Positions 1 to 10,558 of a stretch of 64,000 bases of DNA are shown one piece after another (the stretch's first letter is position 1; every line of letters starts with the position of its first letter). The stretch covers positions 1,887,011 through 1,951,010 of the forward strand of contig NW_006921537.1 in the NCBI RefSeq assembly GCF_000340215.1, read 5' to 3'. A model generated the notes under the pieces. That model searched no databases, was not told the DNA's origin, and was given only the letters and a program-made list of their open reading frames with translations. This DNA is from Pseudocercospora fijiensis CIRAD86. Lineage: Eukaryota; Ascomycota; Dothideomycetes; Mycosphaerellales; Mycosphaerellaceae. A program made the translations under genes and the position numbers.

Positions 1-359
1 CTGTGCTGCAAGACGAGACTCTTGCCCAAGAACCAGCGGTGCAGATGGCGTGCCGAGAGTGTCTTGAAGCATGCGTCCGACAACTTGAGAATATATCCGC
101 ACATCATGATGGACACCTGCCATATCTTTGGCAAGGAGCTCTATCAATCACCAGTCAGACGCTTTTGCTCATGGGTGCAACTCTCTCGAGCGTCCTGTCT
201 AGCCTTCTGCCATCGAGAGCACAGATAGATGTGGTCATCGACGACGTGGTCGCCGAACTAGACAAGCTCGGTCATCTAGCGCCAAGCATCAGGCTATGTG
301 CTGACATTGTCAAAGAAGCTGAAGACAGGAGACAAGTTCTAATGCAGAGACCGCGATGA
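1..359 (+). CDS. C-terminal part of an unidentified fungal protein (possibly a transcription factor), 5' truncated by the window
   Basis: An open frame enters from the left edge (frame starting at base 3) and ends at TGA 357-359, giving about 118 residues. The sequence is helical, with a Cys-containing stretch (MACRECLEACVRQLE) and a hydrophobic segment (TSQTLLLMGATLSSVLSSLLPS). It ends in a charged helix (CADIVKEAEDRRQVLMQRPR). This layout resembles the C-terminus of fungal Zn(II)2Cys6 transcription factors, but no DNA-binding motif is inside the window, so the assignment is a guess. The next gene starts only 135 bp downstream on the same strand. Confidence 0.5.
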   Translation, partial: VLQDETLAQEPAVQMACRECLEACVRQLENISAHHDGHLPYLWQGALSITSQTLLLMGATLSSVLSSLLPSRAQIDVVIDDVVAELDKLGHLAPSIRLCADIVKEAEDRRQVLMQRPR

Positions 360-493
360 GAGCTGCCGACACCATCTTTCTTAGCTTGGCATTACGTCAC
401 TTGAATATTCTCATCTGCTGGGGGAAGCAGACCTGAACACGCATTGCCATCTTCCAATGCCAAGACAAGACAGGCCATATTTCCTGTGGCAGT

Positions 494-1237
494 ATGGCCG
501 AAGAAACAAGACTAGCTACGGAACTGGAACTCCTCAAATCTATGTTTGCTGACCAAGTCGATTACGATACCAAAGGACGCGAAGTTGTCTACGGCACAGA
601 TTCTGGGGCGCTTCGCGTCCGACTTCCAGATGGATATCTCCAAGATGCTCTCCCAGACGTCGTTTCAGCAAGCATAGGCAAGACTGATATTCGAGACAAG
701 ATGAAACAGCGCATTGCTGGCTTTGGGCCTGGAGATGGAATTTTGGACTCCATCATCATGGCCTTCAACGAGCTCATCGATCATGTTACGGCCACTGAAA
801 ACATCATCACCGACCAAAAGATCACTCAGCCTGACAACACCTCGAAAGCCACCATTGTGGTCTGGCTACATCATTTGCTCAACACCAGCAAGCGCAAACA
901 ATGTCTTCATCCCCCTTCAGCCGGTATCTCGGGAGTAACAAAGCCCGGGTATTGTAAAGACTGTGTGTGAAATAAGAAGTGAGTCTAATGACACAACAGG
1001 TATCCGGGCGTGTTGGTGTACTCTGGTCCATCTACCGCGGTGCGCGAGCATGTCAACGAGCTTAAAGCGTTGAATTGGGCTGCCTTCCAAGTTCGACTCG
1101 AGCAGGATCATGAGTGGAAGTTCAAGCACGGCGAAGGAGTGGTCGAAGTTGAGAGTATGGGCGAGGTAGTGACGGAGATTGACGTAGGAGATGATGGGAG
1201 GAAAGATATGTTCCTGGAGGCGATGAAGATGAAGTGA
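494..1237 (+). CDS. RWD domain protein with DUF1115-type C-terminus (RWDD2-like)
   Basis: Two exons, 494-948 and 1000-1237, give 230 residues. The intron 949-999 (51 bp) has GTATTG donor, CTAAT branch site and ACAACAG acceptor, and restores the frame as GG|G TAT. The N-terminal half is an RWD fold: it opens AEETRLATELELLKSMFADQ, the usual 'E...L.SM' start of RWD domains. The C-terminal half carries the signature LLNTSKRKQCLHPPSAGISG, then TKPGYPGVLVYSG across the splice site and LNWAAFQVRLE, typical of RWDD2/DUF1115 proteins. RWD proteins are binding modules related to ubiquitin-conjugating folds; the role of this family is not well defined. The ATG at 494 is the first in frame and starts directly on the RWD helix. 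Family assignment is firm, function is not. Confidence 0.85.
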
Positions 1238-1656
1238 GATAACTAGCTTCCGCTGAGATCTATCTCTTACTGTCTCCATCTTGCCACTGTATCCCGGACA
1301 GCTGTCCATGCTACCCTGGCGAGGACTTCTCATTAGAGTCGCCCTCCAAAGGGTGTGCTTGCCCTTGCCCCGGCCCCGTGAACACGATGGCTCTGAAAGA
1401 CGACGGCTCCATGGACGCGGCGACCAGCGACACAATTTGCGATTGGGAGCTGTAGGGTGGGCGCTGCAATGCAGAGGGCTCGACATTGGACGGGCACCGC
1501 TGGCATGTCACGCCATTGAACGATCATCCTCGCATGGGAGACCGTCCAGAACAAGCCAAACTCAAGATCATTCTTGGAGCGGCGATAAACGCAACATGCG
1601 CGCCATCAATGTAGAAAACAGAGTGTAGAAATATATCCAAACCCACCCCTCATCCT
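1238..1656. other. Convergent intergenic region
   Basis: About 420 bp between two converging genes. Several short overlapping frames on both strands show no recognisable motif; I see no gene here. Confidence 0.6.
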
Positions 1657-2403
1657 TCAACCACCTTGTCTCCTACTCGTCTCCCTCAACGCATCTCTTA
1701 TCCTCTCATCCATAGCCTGCTGCTCCCTCCTCTCCTCTGCACTCAAACCCCGCACCTTCCCACTCGCAGCCTCCAAATTCTCCAAATCAACCTGATCCCC
1801 TCCCTCTCGCGCCTGCTGCTCCCTCAGCGTAGCCTCCCTCGCCCTCCCCTCCTCCAACCTCCTAAACTCCCCCTCCACAACCTCATCCGCCCCCTCCTCA
1901 TAAAACTCCACATCCCCCCCAACCCCCAATCTCCCCTTCCGCAAAACCTCTCCAAACTCCCCCGCAATCTCTTCCAAAGTTTTCGCTTTGTCGGAGAAAA
2001 TTTTCAAATGGTCGGAAATCAAATGTTGCGTTTTGCATTGGGGGCAGTGGATGACGGTGGTGCCGAAATGGTAGGCTTGTTTGGAGACCGTGTGGGAGGA
2101 GCGTTCCAGACATTTTTTGCAGGTGAAGTGGAGCTGGTAGGCGGGCGAGAGGGCTTTTCGGGTCGCGATGGCTTCGGCGTCGGATGGAGAGGTTTCCGGG
2201 CGGTCTGTGAGGGGAGAGGGTTGGTGGTGGGGTGGTTCTTCTGTTGTGGACTGGTATCGTCGTTGTTGCGCGGGCTGGATGCGCTGTGGTGTTGGGAAGA
2301 TGCGGATTTGGGGGTGATGGGTTAGTCGTGCTGGGGGATTGTATGTGCGGAAGGTTTGTTCGAGAGTGCGCTGGAACGCGCGGAGGATTCTGGGTGTGTT
2401 CAT
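1657..2403 (-). CDS. ZIM17: Mitochondrial Hsp70-escort protein with DNL zinc finger (Tim15/Zim17/Hep1)
   Basis: A single exon of 248 residues. The DNL zinc finger lies at about residues 89-135: FTCKKCLERSSHTVSKQAYH supplies C95 and C98, and HCPQCKTQHLISDHLKIF supplies C120 and C123, giving two CxxC pairs with the conserved 'DHLKIF' end. This family keeps mitochondrial Hsp70 soluble and supports protein import and Fe-S cluster work in the matrix. The N-terminus from the ATG at 2403 (MNTPRILRAFQRTLEQTFRT) is an Arg-rich, acid-free amphipathic presequence. The frame extends 38 codons further upstream, but that part is Pro/Thr-rich and the 2403 start gives the better targeting signal. The C-terminal 110 residues form an unusually long, Glu/Arg-rich predicted coiled coil beyond the finger. 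Confidence 0.88.
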   Translation of the reverse strand: MNTPRILRAFQRTLEQTFRTYNPPARLTHHPQIRIFPTPQRIQPAQQRRYQSTTEEPPHHQPSPLTDRPETSPSDAEAIATRKALSPAYQLHFTCKKCLERSSHTVSKQAYHFGTTVIHCPQCKTQHLISDHLKIFSDKAKTLEEIAGEFGEVLRKGRLGVGGDVEFYEEGADEVVEGEFRRLEEGRAREATLREQQAREGGDQVDLENLEAASGKVRGLSAEERREQQAMDERIRDALRETSRRQGG

Positions 2404-2710
2404 GTTGGGTTGTGTTGTTGGAGATGCAGAGGCGAAAACATCGTGAAAGTATGGCTTCTTGATGGAGGTGCAAGGGTTGTTAGTCAGCGTCTTTGGCCGG
2501 AGAGGCCTTCTATGCAAGTGGAAATCTTCGCCGTGCTTTCTGGCCTCACGTTGCGTACATCGTAAAATCGTATAGACATTAAAATCCTTAATACCATCTC
2601 CGCTCGCTCATCCTCGCTCATTGCAAAGTTCTAGAATCGGACATGGATCATATCGACAGAGTCTCCATTGCTGCTCATGTATACACCCGGCACATCTCTT
2701 CCTCCCTCTC
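2404..2710. other. Intergenic region between two co-oriented genes
   Basis: Promoter region of the ZIM17-like gene and 3' flank of the hexosaminidase gene. No further gene seen. Confidence 0.5.
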
Positions 2711-4547
2711 CTACGAACTGGGAAACGCACACTGCGTTCCATTCTGAGTACAAAACGGCATCTGGAAAGGCTCAGCCTTAATTCCCCTCGCAACAAGTCG
2801 TTCCCTCATTTCCGCCAATCGAGGCGAAGCCTCGATCTGAGACCGATTCTGTCCCTGTGCATCCCTACCACCAGCCCACAAAATCTCTGCTGCAGCTGCA
2901 GTACGAGGCCAGACCTAAAAGAAAAGCCATCCAGTCAGCATCTGTACAGACTCGGAAAAGATATGATTGAAAAGTTTCTCGACTTACCATTTGATGAAAA
3001 TTCACCGTATCAGTCTGCTCGCTCCAAATATGCGTTTCCCCACCAATAACCAAATGCTGTTGTTCCTGTGGCACACCATTGAGCGGATCATAACTATACA
3101 CTGCCCTCCAATTGTGATACGGAGCACAATAATCCTGGAAAGGCCAGAAACCCGCTGCATTCTTGGGGTAGAAATCTAGCCATTGACCTTTTCCACAGTC
3201 CAGATACCAGTAATTATAATTTCCCGCGATGGCTTGGTATCCTGCTTTCGTCACTTTGGCAACGGCTGCGTCGGACTGCCAGGTTTGGACGATGGTATTT
3301 TTGGGCAAGGTCAAGTTCCAGTCGAGAAGCATTTCTTCCCAGACTAAAGGTGTCATGTTGTAGGATTGGACTTGTTTCATGTTTCGATCCATGAATTTTT
3401 GCATGAGGGGTTGAAGGACGGAGGATTCGTTGGATTTTACGGTGTCGTCGAGGAGGTAGGTGTTTTTGTTGACTTCGTCGCCGCCGAGGTGGAAGAAGCT
3501 GGTTGAAGGCTTGATTCTTGGGAGGAGGTCATCGAGAAGTTTGTTGAGGAAGTCGTAGACTTTGGTGGAGTTTAGTTTTAGAGATCCGCACGGGGGTTCT
3601 GCGCAGTATGTTGTCCAGTCGGGTTGTTTGTTGAATGCTGCGATCAGGTCTGGGTGAGAGTACCAGATGGAGGAAGTGTGGCCTGGCATGTCAATCTCCA
3701 TGGCTACTTCTACGCCGAGGAGGGAACCATATTCCAGCACCGCTTTGACGTCTTCAGGAGAGTATTTCTGAGATGCTTCGTAGACACCCTTCTCTGCCAC
3801 TTCTGGTAGGGCCGGGTTGACGAGTGGCCATGATTGAGCATCAGTAATATGCCAATGGAGGCGATTCATCTTGTTGTATGAAAGTCCATCGATCATGGCG
3901 TACATGTCGGACAGTGGCTTGAAAGTGCGCGAAGTATCGACGTTGAGTCCACGCCACCAGAATTTCGGTGCATCAGTGATAGACACAGGTGCGAGAGTCG
4001 TATATACACCGCCTTTTGAGGACTTGAAAAACAGTTGTGTGAATGTGGTAAGTCCGTAGAGTATGCCAATTGACGTCTTCGCGGACACTGTGACCTTGCC
4101 ATCTTCGGATACCTCTAGCTTGTAAGACTCGTCGATCTTGCCAGCCGGTCTCCCGATATCAGCGGGATCAGCGCCATCCTGCTGCAGAGTGATGGAAGTT
4201 ATGTATTTCCCGTTACTGGCATCTGGTTCAAAATCCGACAATCGTGGTCGCAATTTCCAAGGCACAAAATTCCTGCTTTCCAAAGTGTCCCAAGTCCTGT
4301 GTATAGCATTTTCGACAATCTTGTTGCCATAGCCATGGCCTCCACTGGGCTTCTGTTCCAAGTAAGTCAAGAACTCTGCATCATCAGAGGGAAGTATGCA
4401 GCTCACAGATCCAGGACCGTTGTAGGTAATATTGACCTTATCCTTGGAGATCCAAAGAACGCCATTGCCATGCTTGTATTCTGTGGGAATTGGCCAGATT
4501 GCTTGTGCGCTGGCGACCAAGAGGCCGATAAATGGTAGACTCCGCAT
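2711..4547 (-). CDS. Secreted beta-N-acetylhexosaminidase, glycoside hydrolase family 20
   Basis: Exons 4547-2988 and 2914-2711 give 587 residues, a normal length for fungal GH20. The intron 2915-2987 (73 bp) has GTAAGT donor and TTTTAG acceptor; after it the frame continues VWPRTAAAAEILWAGG, the conserved C-terminal GH20 strand. The start at 4547 gives a signal peptide (MRSLPFIGLLVASAQA). The GH20b-like N-domain covers about residues 20-170 and the catalytic barrel 195-560. Catalytic pair is D357-E358 in HLGGDEVN; other family blocks are WRGLNVDTSRTF, LHWHITDAQSWP and EIDMPGH. It cleaves terminal GlcNAc from chitin oligomers or glycans outside the cell, acting after chitinases. Several N-x-S/T sites fit secretion. 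Confidence 0.95.
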
Positions 4548-6208
4548 TTTGGAACACGGGGCGAAGAAATATTGTAAGTATGCGGACGTAACGATGCAGA
4601 GAGTCAAGAGGTCAAGAGGGCGAGAGGCGAGAGGGCGAGAGCAGCAATAATAGATGTAGTGTAGTCGTATGAATAGGCTGTGTCTCGCGTGGGATTACCT
4701 GTACATTGCGAATTTGCGATGTCGAGGGAACGTAGGCGGGGGTTGTATGGATGGGTGGTCGGAGGGCAGCTTGCAACCTTATGTTTGGACCCTCAAGCTC
4801 TGGGCACCTGAGAGCCTCTGCAAGCCTCATTCGCCAGTGGTCCAGTGGTAGCGCAGAAGAATCGAGTCTTGCAAGGGAAAAGCTCGAGGGGTGTGTTCAA
4901 GACAGGAAAGCCTCGCCTGGTATGTGGGACTGCCTTCCAAGATGCCGGTCTCGTTCTGTGCAGCAATGATGCCTTATCTGTAGATTTCTTCTAGAAAACG
5001 AAGAGGACGCTCTGGTGACGTTGATGCAACGAGACGAGACGAGACGAGGTGAAGAGTGCCATCCGCTCCATCACAGGTACATGCACTCGGTGACTCCCCG
5101 TCGGCCGGCGCATATTCTACGCCACAACCGCCCAACCGCTCCGGTTACTAGTTCTATGCATAACCACCAATCATGGGGAGCCGAGCGACACCGTACCTGA
5201 AGTCAAACCCATGAGACTTATCGATCGTATTATGCCTGTTCTCACGCGGCTTTTGGAGGTGTATCATGTTCATGAAGTGCTGCCGCTTCCACAGGCGTGC
5301 GTCTGCGTCTGTGTCTGCGATGGGAAGGGAAGTGAGGTTTGTGCCGGGATCAGAAGGAATCGCCGTCAATCGTCGCACGACTCTAGGATCTCACCTTTTG
5401 TGCAACCGGTTCGCTACATCCGCATATCACGATTGCGGGTTTTAACGCAAGGATGCGCTGTCGAGGCTCGAGGCCTCATCACTTGCATTCTTTCCACCAG
5501 CGTGTCAGATTGAGGCTCATCTCAGACACGGTCTAAGACATTTCAGAGAACAATCGCCTTGCATTGAACTAACACGCCATCCCTTCTTCGTTCGGTCTAT
5601 CATCGCGAAATGGGTAGATCGTTCCGGTCGAGGCCTGCAGACAGAGCCGCAAGCATCCGAGCCGATCATGGCCGGGAGACATCCAACTCTGCGACACGAC
5701 CTCAGAACCCAGCCGCCGTGACTCAAAGCAGCACTGCATGCGTCAAGAAGCGGCCAGCCGCATGGATTGTCATTTGTATGGCAAGAGAAGGCTCACATCA
5801 AGAGGCTCTCTGCTGAGCGTCGAACCAACGAATATCATGGCCTCGGGACCTGCGGCGACGAGATGTACAAAACTACCTACGAGCTAGTCAGGTACTGGTG
5901 CTAATGCTAGGAAAACTCAAATGACAGCGCACAGCGTACGTCAAGGGACGGCATGCTGCGTCAATTGTGTGGAATGCAAGCTTCGAAGCGAAGTACCTCG
6001 TGCGATTCTCCACGTTGCTTCTCGCTGCGTCGAATTCTGCGATAATTGGGGTAGAAACATGGAGAGTGAAGTCGTCGATCATTTCATGAAGCTGTGACCG
6101 ACAATTCTAGCAGTCACGTCTAATGAGTGCATAATTCAGACCTGCAACAATGAGCGCCAGGTGCTCCATCGTTCTTTCAGCTCCACTCTGGCTACTTGTG
6201 CTCATGTC
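4548..6208. other. Long intergenic region (1.66 kb), no gene recognised
   Basis: Contains a purine-rich tract at 4602-4648 (repeated GAGGGCGAGAGGCGAGAG-type units) just upstream of the GH20 gene, and a short GAGAC repeat near 5030-5049. Open frames on both strands are short, overlap each other and carry no recognisable domain. A tRNA-like A-box near 4840 was examined and rejected. Confidence 0.5.
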
Positions 6209-7085
6209 CTACGACGAGCGCCCTACCAAGATCATCATTAGCAAACAGCTTGATCAACGTCTTGTGCACGAAACTCACATTGCTGAATCTCCTGCTCAGA
6301 AAGACGTCTAAGCTTGTTGATAGCTGGTGCCTCTCCCGTGACAATGCCCTTAGCCACCTCGACAGTGCCAGTGATGATGTTCTTCCTGCTGACAGCGTAT
6401 TGAATGGTCTCAGACTTGATCTTGATGAGACCGATCCTTGGATCCTCCGGACCACCGTCGTGCTTTCCGTCACCGAGATCACCCAACCAAGCCTTGAGCG
6501 CTGGAGAGTAGTACTCTCGGACCTTCGCACGATCGGTCTCGACAGTGGCTTTGCCGGAGATGGATGCCCACTCGCCAGCAGAATTGAGAAAACCGAGATT
6601 AATGTCTGGGTTTGCATCGAGATCGTCGGTCTTGCCAGACTCGGTGTTGGTGTGGAAGATGAAATCAACGCCGTTGCCCTCCTGGTCCAATATCAGTATC
6701 GTGATGCTTCAGTCGCTATCTTTGCATGGGCCACGCCTACCTTTGCTGCCAATGCCATGCATCTGCTTGCAAGACGGCCTTGAGCGTTCTTGGTAGTCAT
6801 CATGCAAAACTTGGCCTTGTCGACGAAGTGTACGAGATCGTCAACCTTCTCCTTCAGTGACGGGTCTTGCTCATTCTTTGCGACATATGGGTCGGCGGTC
6901 TCGGAGCCGGTCTTGGTGTTGCTGAAAGACATCTTGGCGGTAGCGGTTTGAAAGGGTGCAGAAAGTGGTCTGGAGTATTGTGTCAGGTTTGAGGTCTGCT
7001 TTGAGAGCTGAACACAAGTGGATGGAAACGTCGCTGATATGCACTTCACTCTAGCAACGCGAGTAGCACTGCGGACAAGGGACAT
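6209..7085 (-). CDS. bli-3: BLI-3-like flavin-binding split-barrel protein (pyridoxamine-phosphate-oxidase-like / general stress protein family)
   Basis: Three exons: 7085-6741, 6681-6279 and 6222-6209, 253 residues. Intron 1 (6682-6740) has GTAGGC donor and CCAG acceptor and restores ALAAK|EGNGVDFIFHTNTE. Intron 2 (6223-6278) has GTGAGT, CTAATGA and TTGGTAG, and gives the short terminal exon ending in WRSS, as in other BLI-3 proteins; without splicing the frame would read into unrelated sequence. Core blocks are FCMMTTKNAQGRLASRCMAL and DFIFHTNTESGKTDDLDANP, the FMN-binding split barrel. BLI-3 was named as a blue-light-induced gene in Neurospora; biochemical role is unclear. The start at 7085 adds a 51-residue basic, mitochondrial-type leader; the Met at 6932 (MSFSNTKTG) is the alternative cytosolic start. 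Confidence 0.88.
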
Positions 7086-7731
7086 TGTGAAGTGAGGATG
7101 AAGCGATGTTGTGTTTGAGGTATTGTCGAACTTTTCGAGACCCACGTACCAAAGTAATTTTAGTGTTAGTTGCAGTCGAACAGTCAAGTTGTCATGAAAG
7201 GATCAGACAGGAAAGGAGAGAAGCAGTCACTTTTTGGCGTTGGTGGAATGAATGCCCCTCTATGACGCTGACGTATAGTTGACGCCAAAGGTATCCATCG
7301 TGCTTGCTGATCATCTCCCCGCTCAGACGGAACGAAAACAGACCACCGCACCGTCGCACATGGGAGCTGCAGCAGATCAGATCGGGAGGCTGAGGCAGGA
7401 GCCGCATCTGAGATGCTGGACTGAACTCCGGTGCCTACCATTGGCAGCGACGCCCAAAAGACGGCAGTGACAATTACCTCCTATGTCCACGGCCACGAAT
7501 GCCGGTCTCCAGCTTTTGCGGGAATCGCTCGGCCTTCCTCTCGTTTGGCAAAGAAATGCGTCGACACATTGAACTGATCCGCGTCGTGGAAGATCGCGCC
7601 ATTTACCTGAAATGTCTTGCATCTGTGCTCCACTTCGGGCCGGGCAACGCAAGCTTGTTGAAGGCGTTTCTGTGACTCCGCGTACTGCTCGAGAATTGCT
7701 GTTCATCGATTGTTGGGCGCATTGAGACCCG
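7086..7731. other. Intergenic region
   Basis: About 650 bp between two minus-strand genes; includes the BLI-3 promoter. Several overlapping frames on the minus strand show no domain and I do not call them genes. Confidence 0.5.
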
Positions 7732-9795
7732 CTAGTCGATTTTGAGCGACCCGTATATCCTATGTACAAACACCCAGCAGGCGAAGAAGCCGATGGAGCC
7801 TGCGCAATGCGTTAGTACGAGTCAAATTGACAAAGAGCATCGAAAGCTGTACTCACCACTAAGCAGGAACCACAGGAAACTCAGCAATATTGAGTACCCC
7901 AGAAATAGTAGTCCTCCGGTGAAGCTGCTGAAGCTGAGCATCCTGGCCCAGTACAGAAGGCTGTAGGCGAATACGTATCCGGCACTAGATCCACTGCTTG
8001 CGAAGGCTCTCCATTGCCAGTGGTAATTCTCGGAGCAGAGCAGGAAATAAATCATCAAGATCGTAACAGCTGCGGACGTGACGATGAGCAGGCCGAAGCT
8101 GAGAAAGAGGAAGCCGAACATGTAGTAGATCCGATTGCTCCAGAGTGAGTTCATGATGAAGTACAGCTCGACAAAGATTGCGCCAAAAGGAAGGACCCCA
8201 ACCAGGAGCATGCTTGGGACCAGACGGAGATAGCCTCTTGAAGGTGGGATCTGTCGTGGGATCTGGTTCGTGCGGACTGGTGGATCGGGCATGGGTTGAC
8301 GAAATCCTACCCAGGAGCCTGCCATGGATAATGGAAGTGATATCACGAACCAGATACCGATGATAACGAGCATGGTCGTGAATGGGACCGCGCCGGATGA
8401 TTGACGAGCCCAGACGAACAAGTTTAGCAGGAAGAAGATCGAGAAGACGAACACCGGTACCGCCGAGGGAGTCAGGACGAAGAGCTGCTTCCACTTGGTG
8501 CCTTGAAAGCCTTTGTAGACTCGAGAGCTGACGTATCCTCCAACGAAGCCGAGGAAAGTGTAGAGGAGGATCATGACGGTCGCGAGGCTACCGCGATTGC
8601 TTGGCGAGAGGAATCCCACAACCGCAAACGCGATCGTGAATCCAGCCATCATGAAAAGCTGTGCTCCGTTGCCAACCAGGATCGACAATGCGAGAGAGTG
8701 CTTTGGAGGACGGAACACGTCGCCATGGACCAGCTTCCACCCACTGTCTTCCTGAATATCATCGACAACACTGTTTCCGTTGAAATCGTCCAGTCCCAAT
8801 TGATCCAGCCTGTTATATCGTGCAATGTCCTTCCTAAGCGTCCTGACCAAAATCGTACTGACCATGCCAATCAAAAACATGACAATGACAGCGCTGTTGA
8901 TCAACGAGAACCAGTGTATCTTCGGGTCGAACACATGCAAGTATTTGTCCCACCTCGTCGCAAAAGTCGTCGGTGATTTGATCCAATGAATGCTGTAAGT
9001 CCAGAGCACTCTCGTCCTATCCTGCTCCGAAAGAGTAAGCGGGGCTCCTCCCGCACCACAATCCGCAGCCATATCATCACCAGTCCCCGTCCTCTTCGAA
9101 TCTCTGCGCGAAGACGGCTCCACCAATATGCCCACCACGCGGAACTCGTTCTTCCTAACCTGATGATAATCCACGTAAATGTCATAGTGATTGTTCAGAT
9201 GCGGCTGCTCATTCTCCACCTTTCCCAGGGTGAATCCAGGCTGGTAGAATTCCGTGTTCGTGTCCTGATCCAGATAATTCTGCGCGGCAGGTAGTCCGTC
9301 GATGAGCCAATTCACGATGTAGTTTTGCCAGATCCTCCTGTTCACGAACTTGCTATCCCGTGGCTCGAACCATACCTCGTCGCATACCGCCCTGCATGTC
9401 TCGTTGACCTCCATGCGCAAATTATATGGTGATGTCAAGATTCGGTCCCCGAACAGTATGCTGCCCAGCGACTCTGATATATGTTGCAGTCCATCTTTTG
9501 GCTGGCAAAAGTGGAAGGCTGGGTGGTAGTAATCGAACGAGAAGGCTGATCGAATCTGGGTATCGCGGGCGGATTGTCCAGGTGTTAGGTGGTTCACGTT
9601 CAATGGGACGAGGTCGCCATGCTTGTAATTTGTCGGCGTGATTCCTGGGAACGAGCATAGTCAGCATACAACTATCTGCCTGGGTGTGTAGAGCGTGGTC
9701 TGGTATGGAAAAGGCTTACCGGGGAGATAGAAGCCGGACACACAGCTCGCCGATATGAGCGCGAGCAACGGCGCCGGCAGCTGTTGAAGCCTCAT
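7732..9795 (-). CDS. EMP70: Endomembrane protein 70 / TM9 superfamily (nonaspanin)
   Basis: Three exons: 9795-9720, 9644-7857 and 7799-7732, 643 residues. Intron 1 (9645-9719) joins FYLP|GITPTNYKHGD, the conserved mature N-terminus after a signal peptide (MRLQQLPAPLLALISASCVS). Intron 2 (7800-7856; GTGAGT donor, ACTAAC branch, GCAG acceptor) adds the last membrane segment and the terminal HRIYGSLKID. The luminal domain of about 280 residues has the family blocks FSFDYYHPAFHFCQP and SLGSILFGDRI, and is followed by nine predicted membrane spans (first at IHWFSLINSAVIVMFLIGM). The cytosolic stretch EDSGWKLVHGDVFRPP is diagnostic. TM9 proteins act in Golgi/endosome sorting and membrane protein loading. 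The C-terminal K-x-D retention-type signal is present. Confidence 0.95.
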
Positions 9796-10558
9796 CGTGT
9801 GCGACTGCGTGGCAGAGAGGAGGGAGATATTGCTCAAATGCGACTCGAAGTTGCCCAGGTGTCAAGCTGCTAGGTAAGCTCTATTCTACGCTCCAGAGCT
9901 CCTGTGACGCGCGGCTTGGCGTTGGGCTTCGTACGCTTCGTATGCTGACAATCTCCTTTGTTCGATGAGATGGCGCTTGCGGATCAATTTATGCTCAATT
10001 CTCAGTTAGGGGATGGATGCTTGTAGAATTACAATAACATGCCATGCGAAATAGTGTGGACGCTGCGTGAGTGCGATGTTCAGGTCTACGATTTCTACGA
10101 TGCCATTTTCTATCTGTGGCGTGGCTGGCTGACCGACAACACAGCCACTCTTCACTTTTCAACCCCTGCCCGTGGCAGATCGGGACGCATGGACTTTGTG
10201 CGAGATAATATCACAAGAGAGCGACCTGTGCAGGGTGACTGCTACGTTGTGATTCCTACAGTCCTCAAGAGATATTCATGACAAACAAGCAAAATATTCG
10301 CGTCATAACAAACCGTCTCTCATTGAAGCCAAGAACGTGGCATAGCTTCGTATCTGGGTGTGCTGATGCTGATGCTCTATATACTCCAGTCCTTTTCCAT
10401 CCCGCGCCTCGCAATGCCAATCCAAACTCTGCGCGTACGCGAGTGCACTCAATATCCATTTCCCAAAAGCCACCATGTACAAGAAGGTAAAATTGTCGTA
10501 ACGCCGTGTCCAGGTTTGCCTGCTCTGAAAGCAACGCATCAAACAGGGCTTAGCTCCT
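9796..10558. other. Intergenic region
   Basis: About 760 bp holding the EMP70-like promoter and the 3' flank of the GH128 gene. An 80-codon plus-strand frame at 10039-10281 is unsupported by any motif. Confidence 0.5.

Noticed and set aside
4830..4920. tRNA-like sequence: TGGTCCAGTGGTA matches a Pol III A box, and GTGTTCAAGAC is a weak B-box-like string.
   Set aside because: The D stem does not pair, no acceptor stem could be formed and the B box is poor; likely chance or a tRNA relic.
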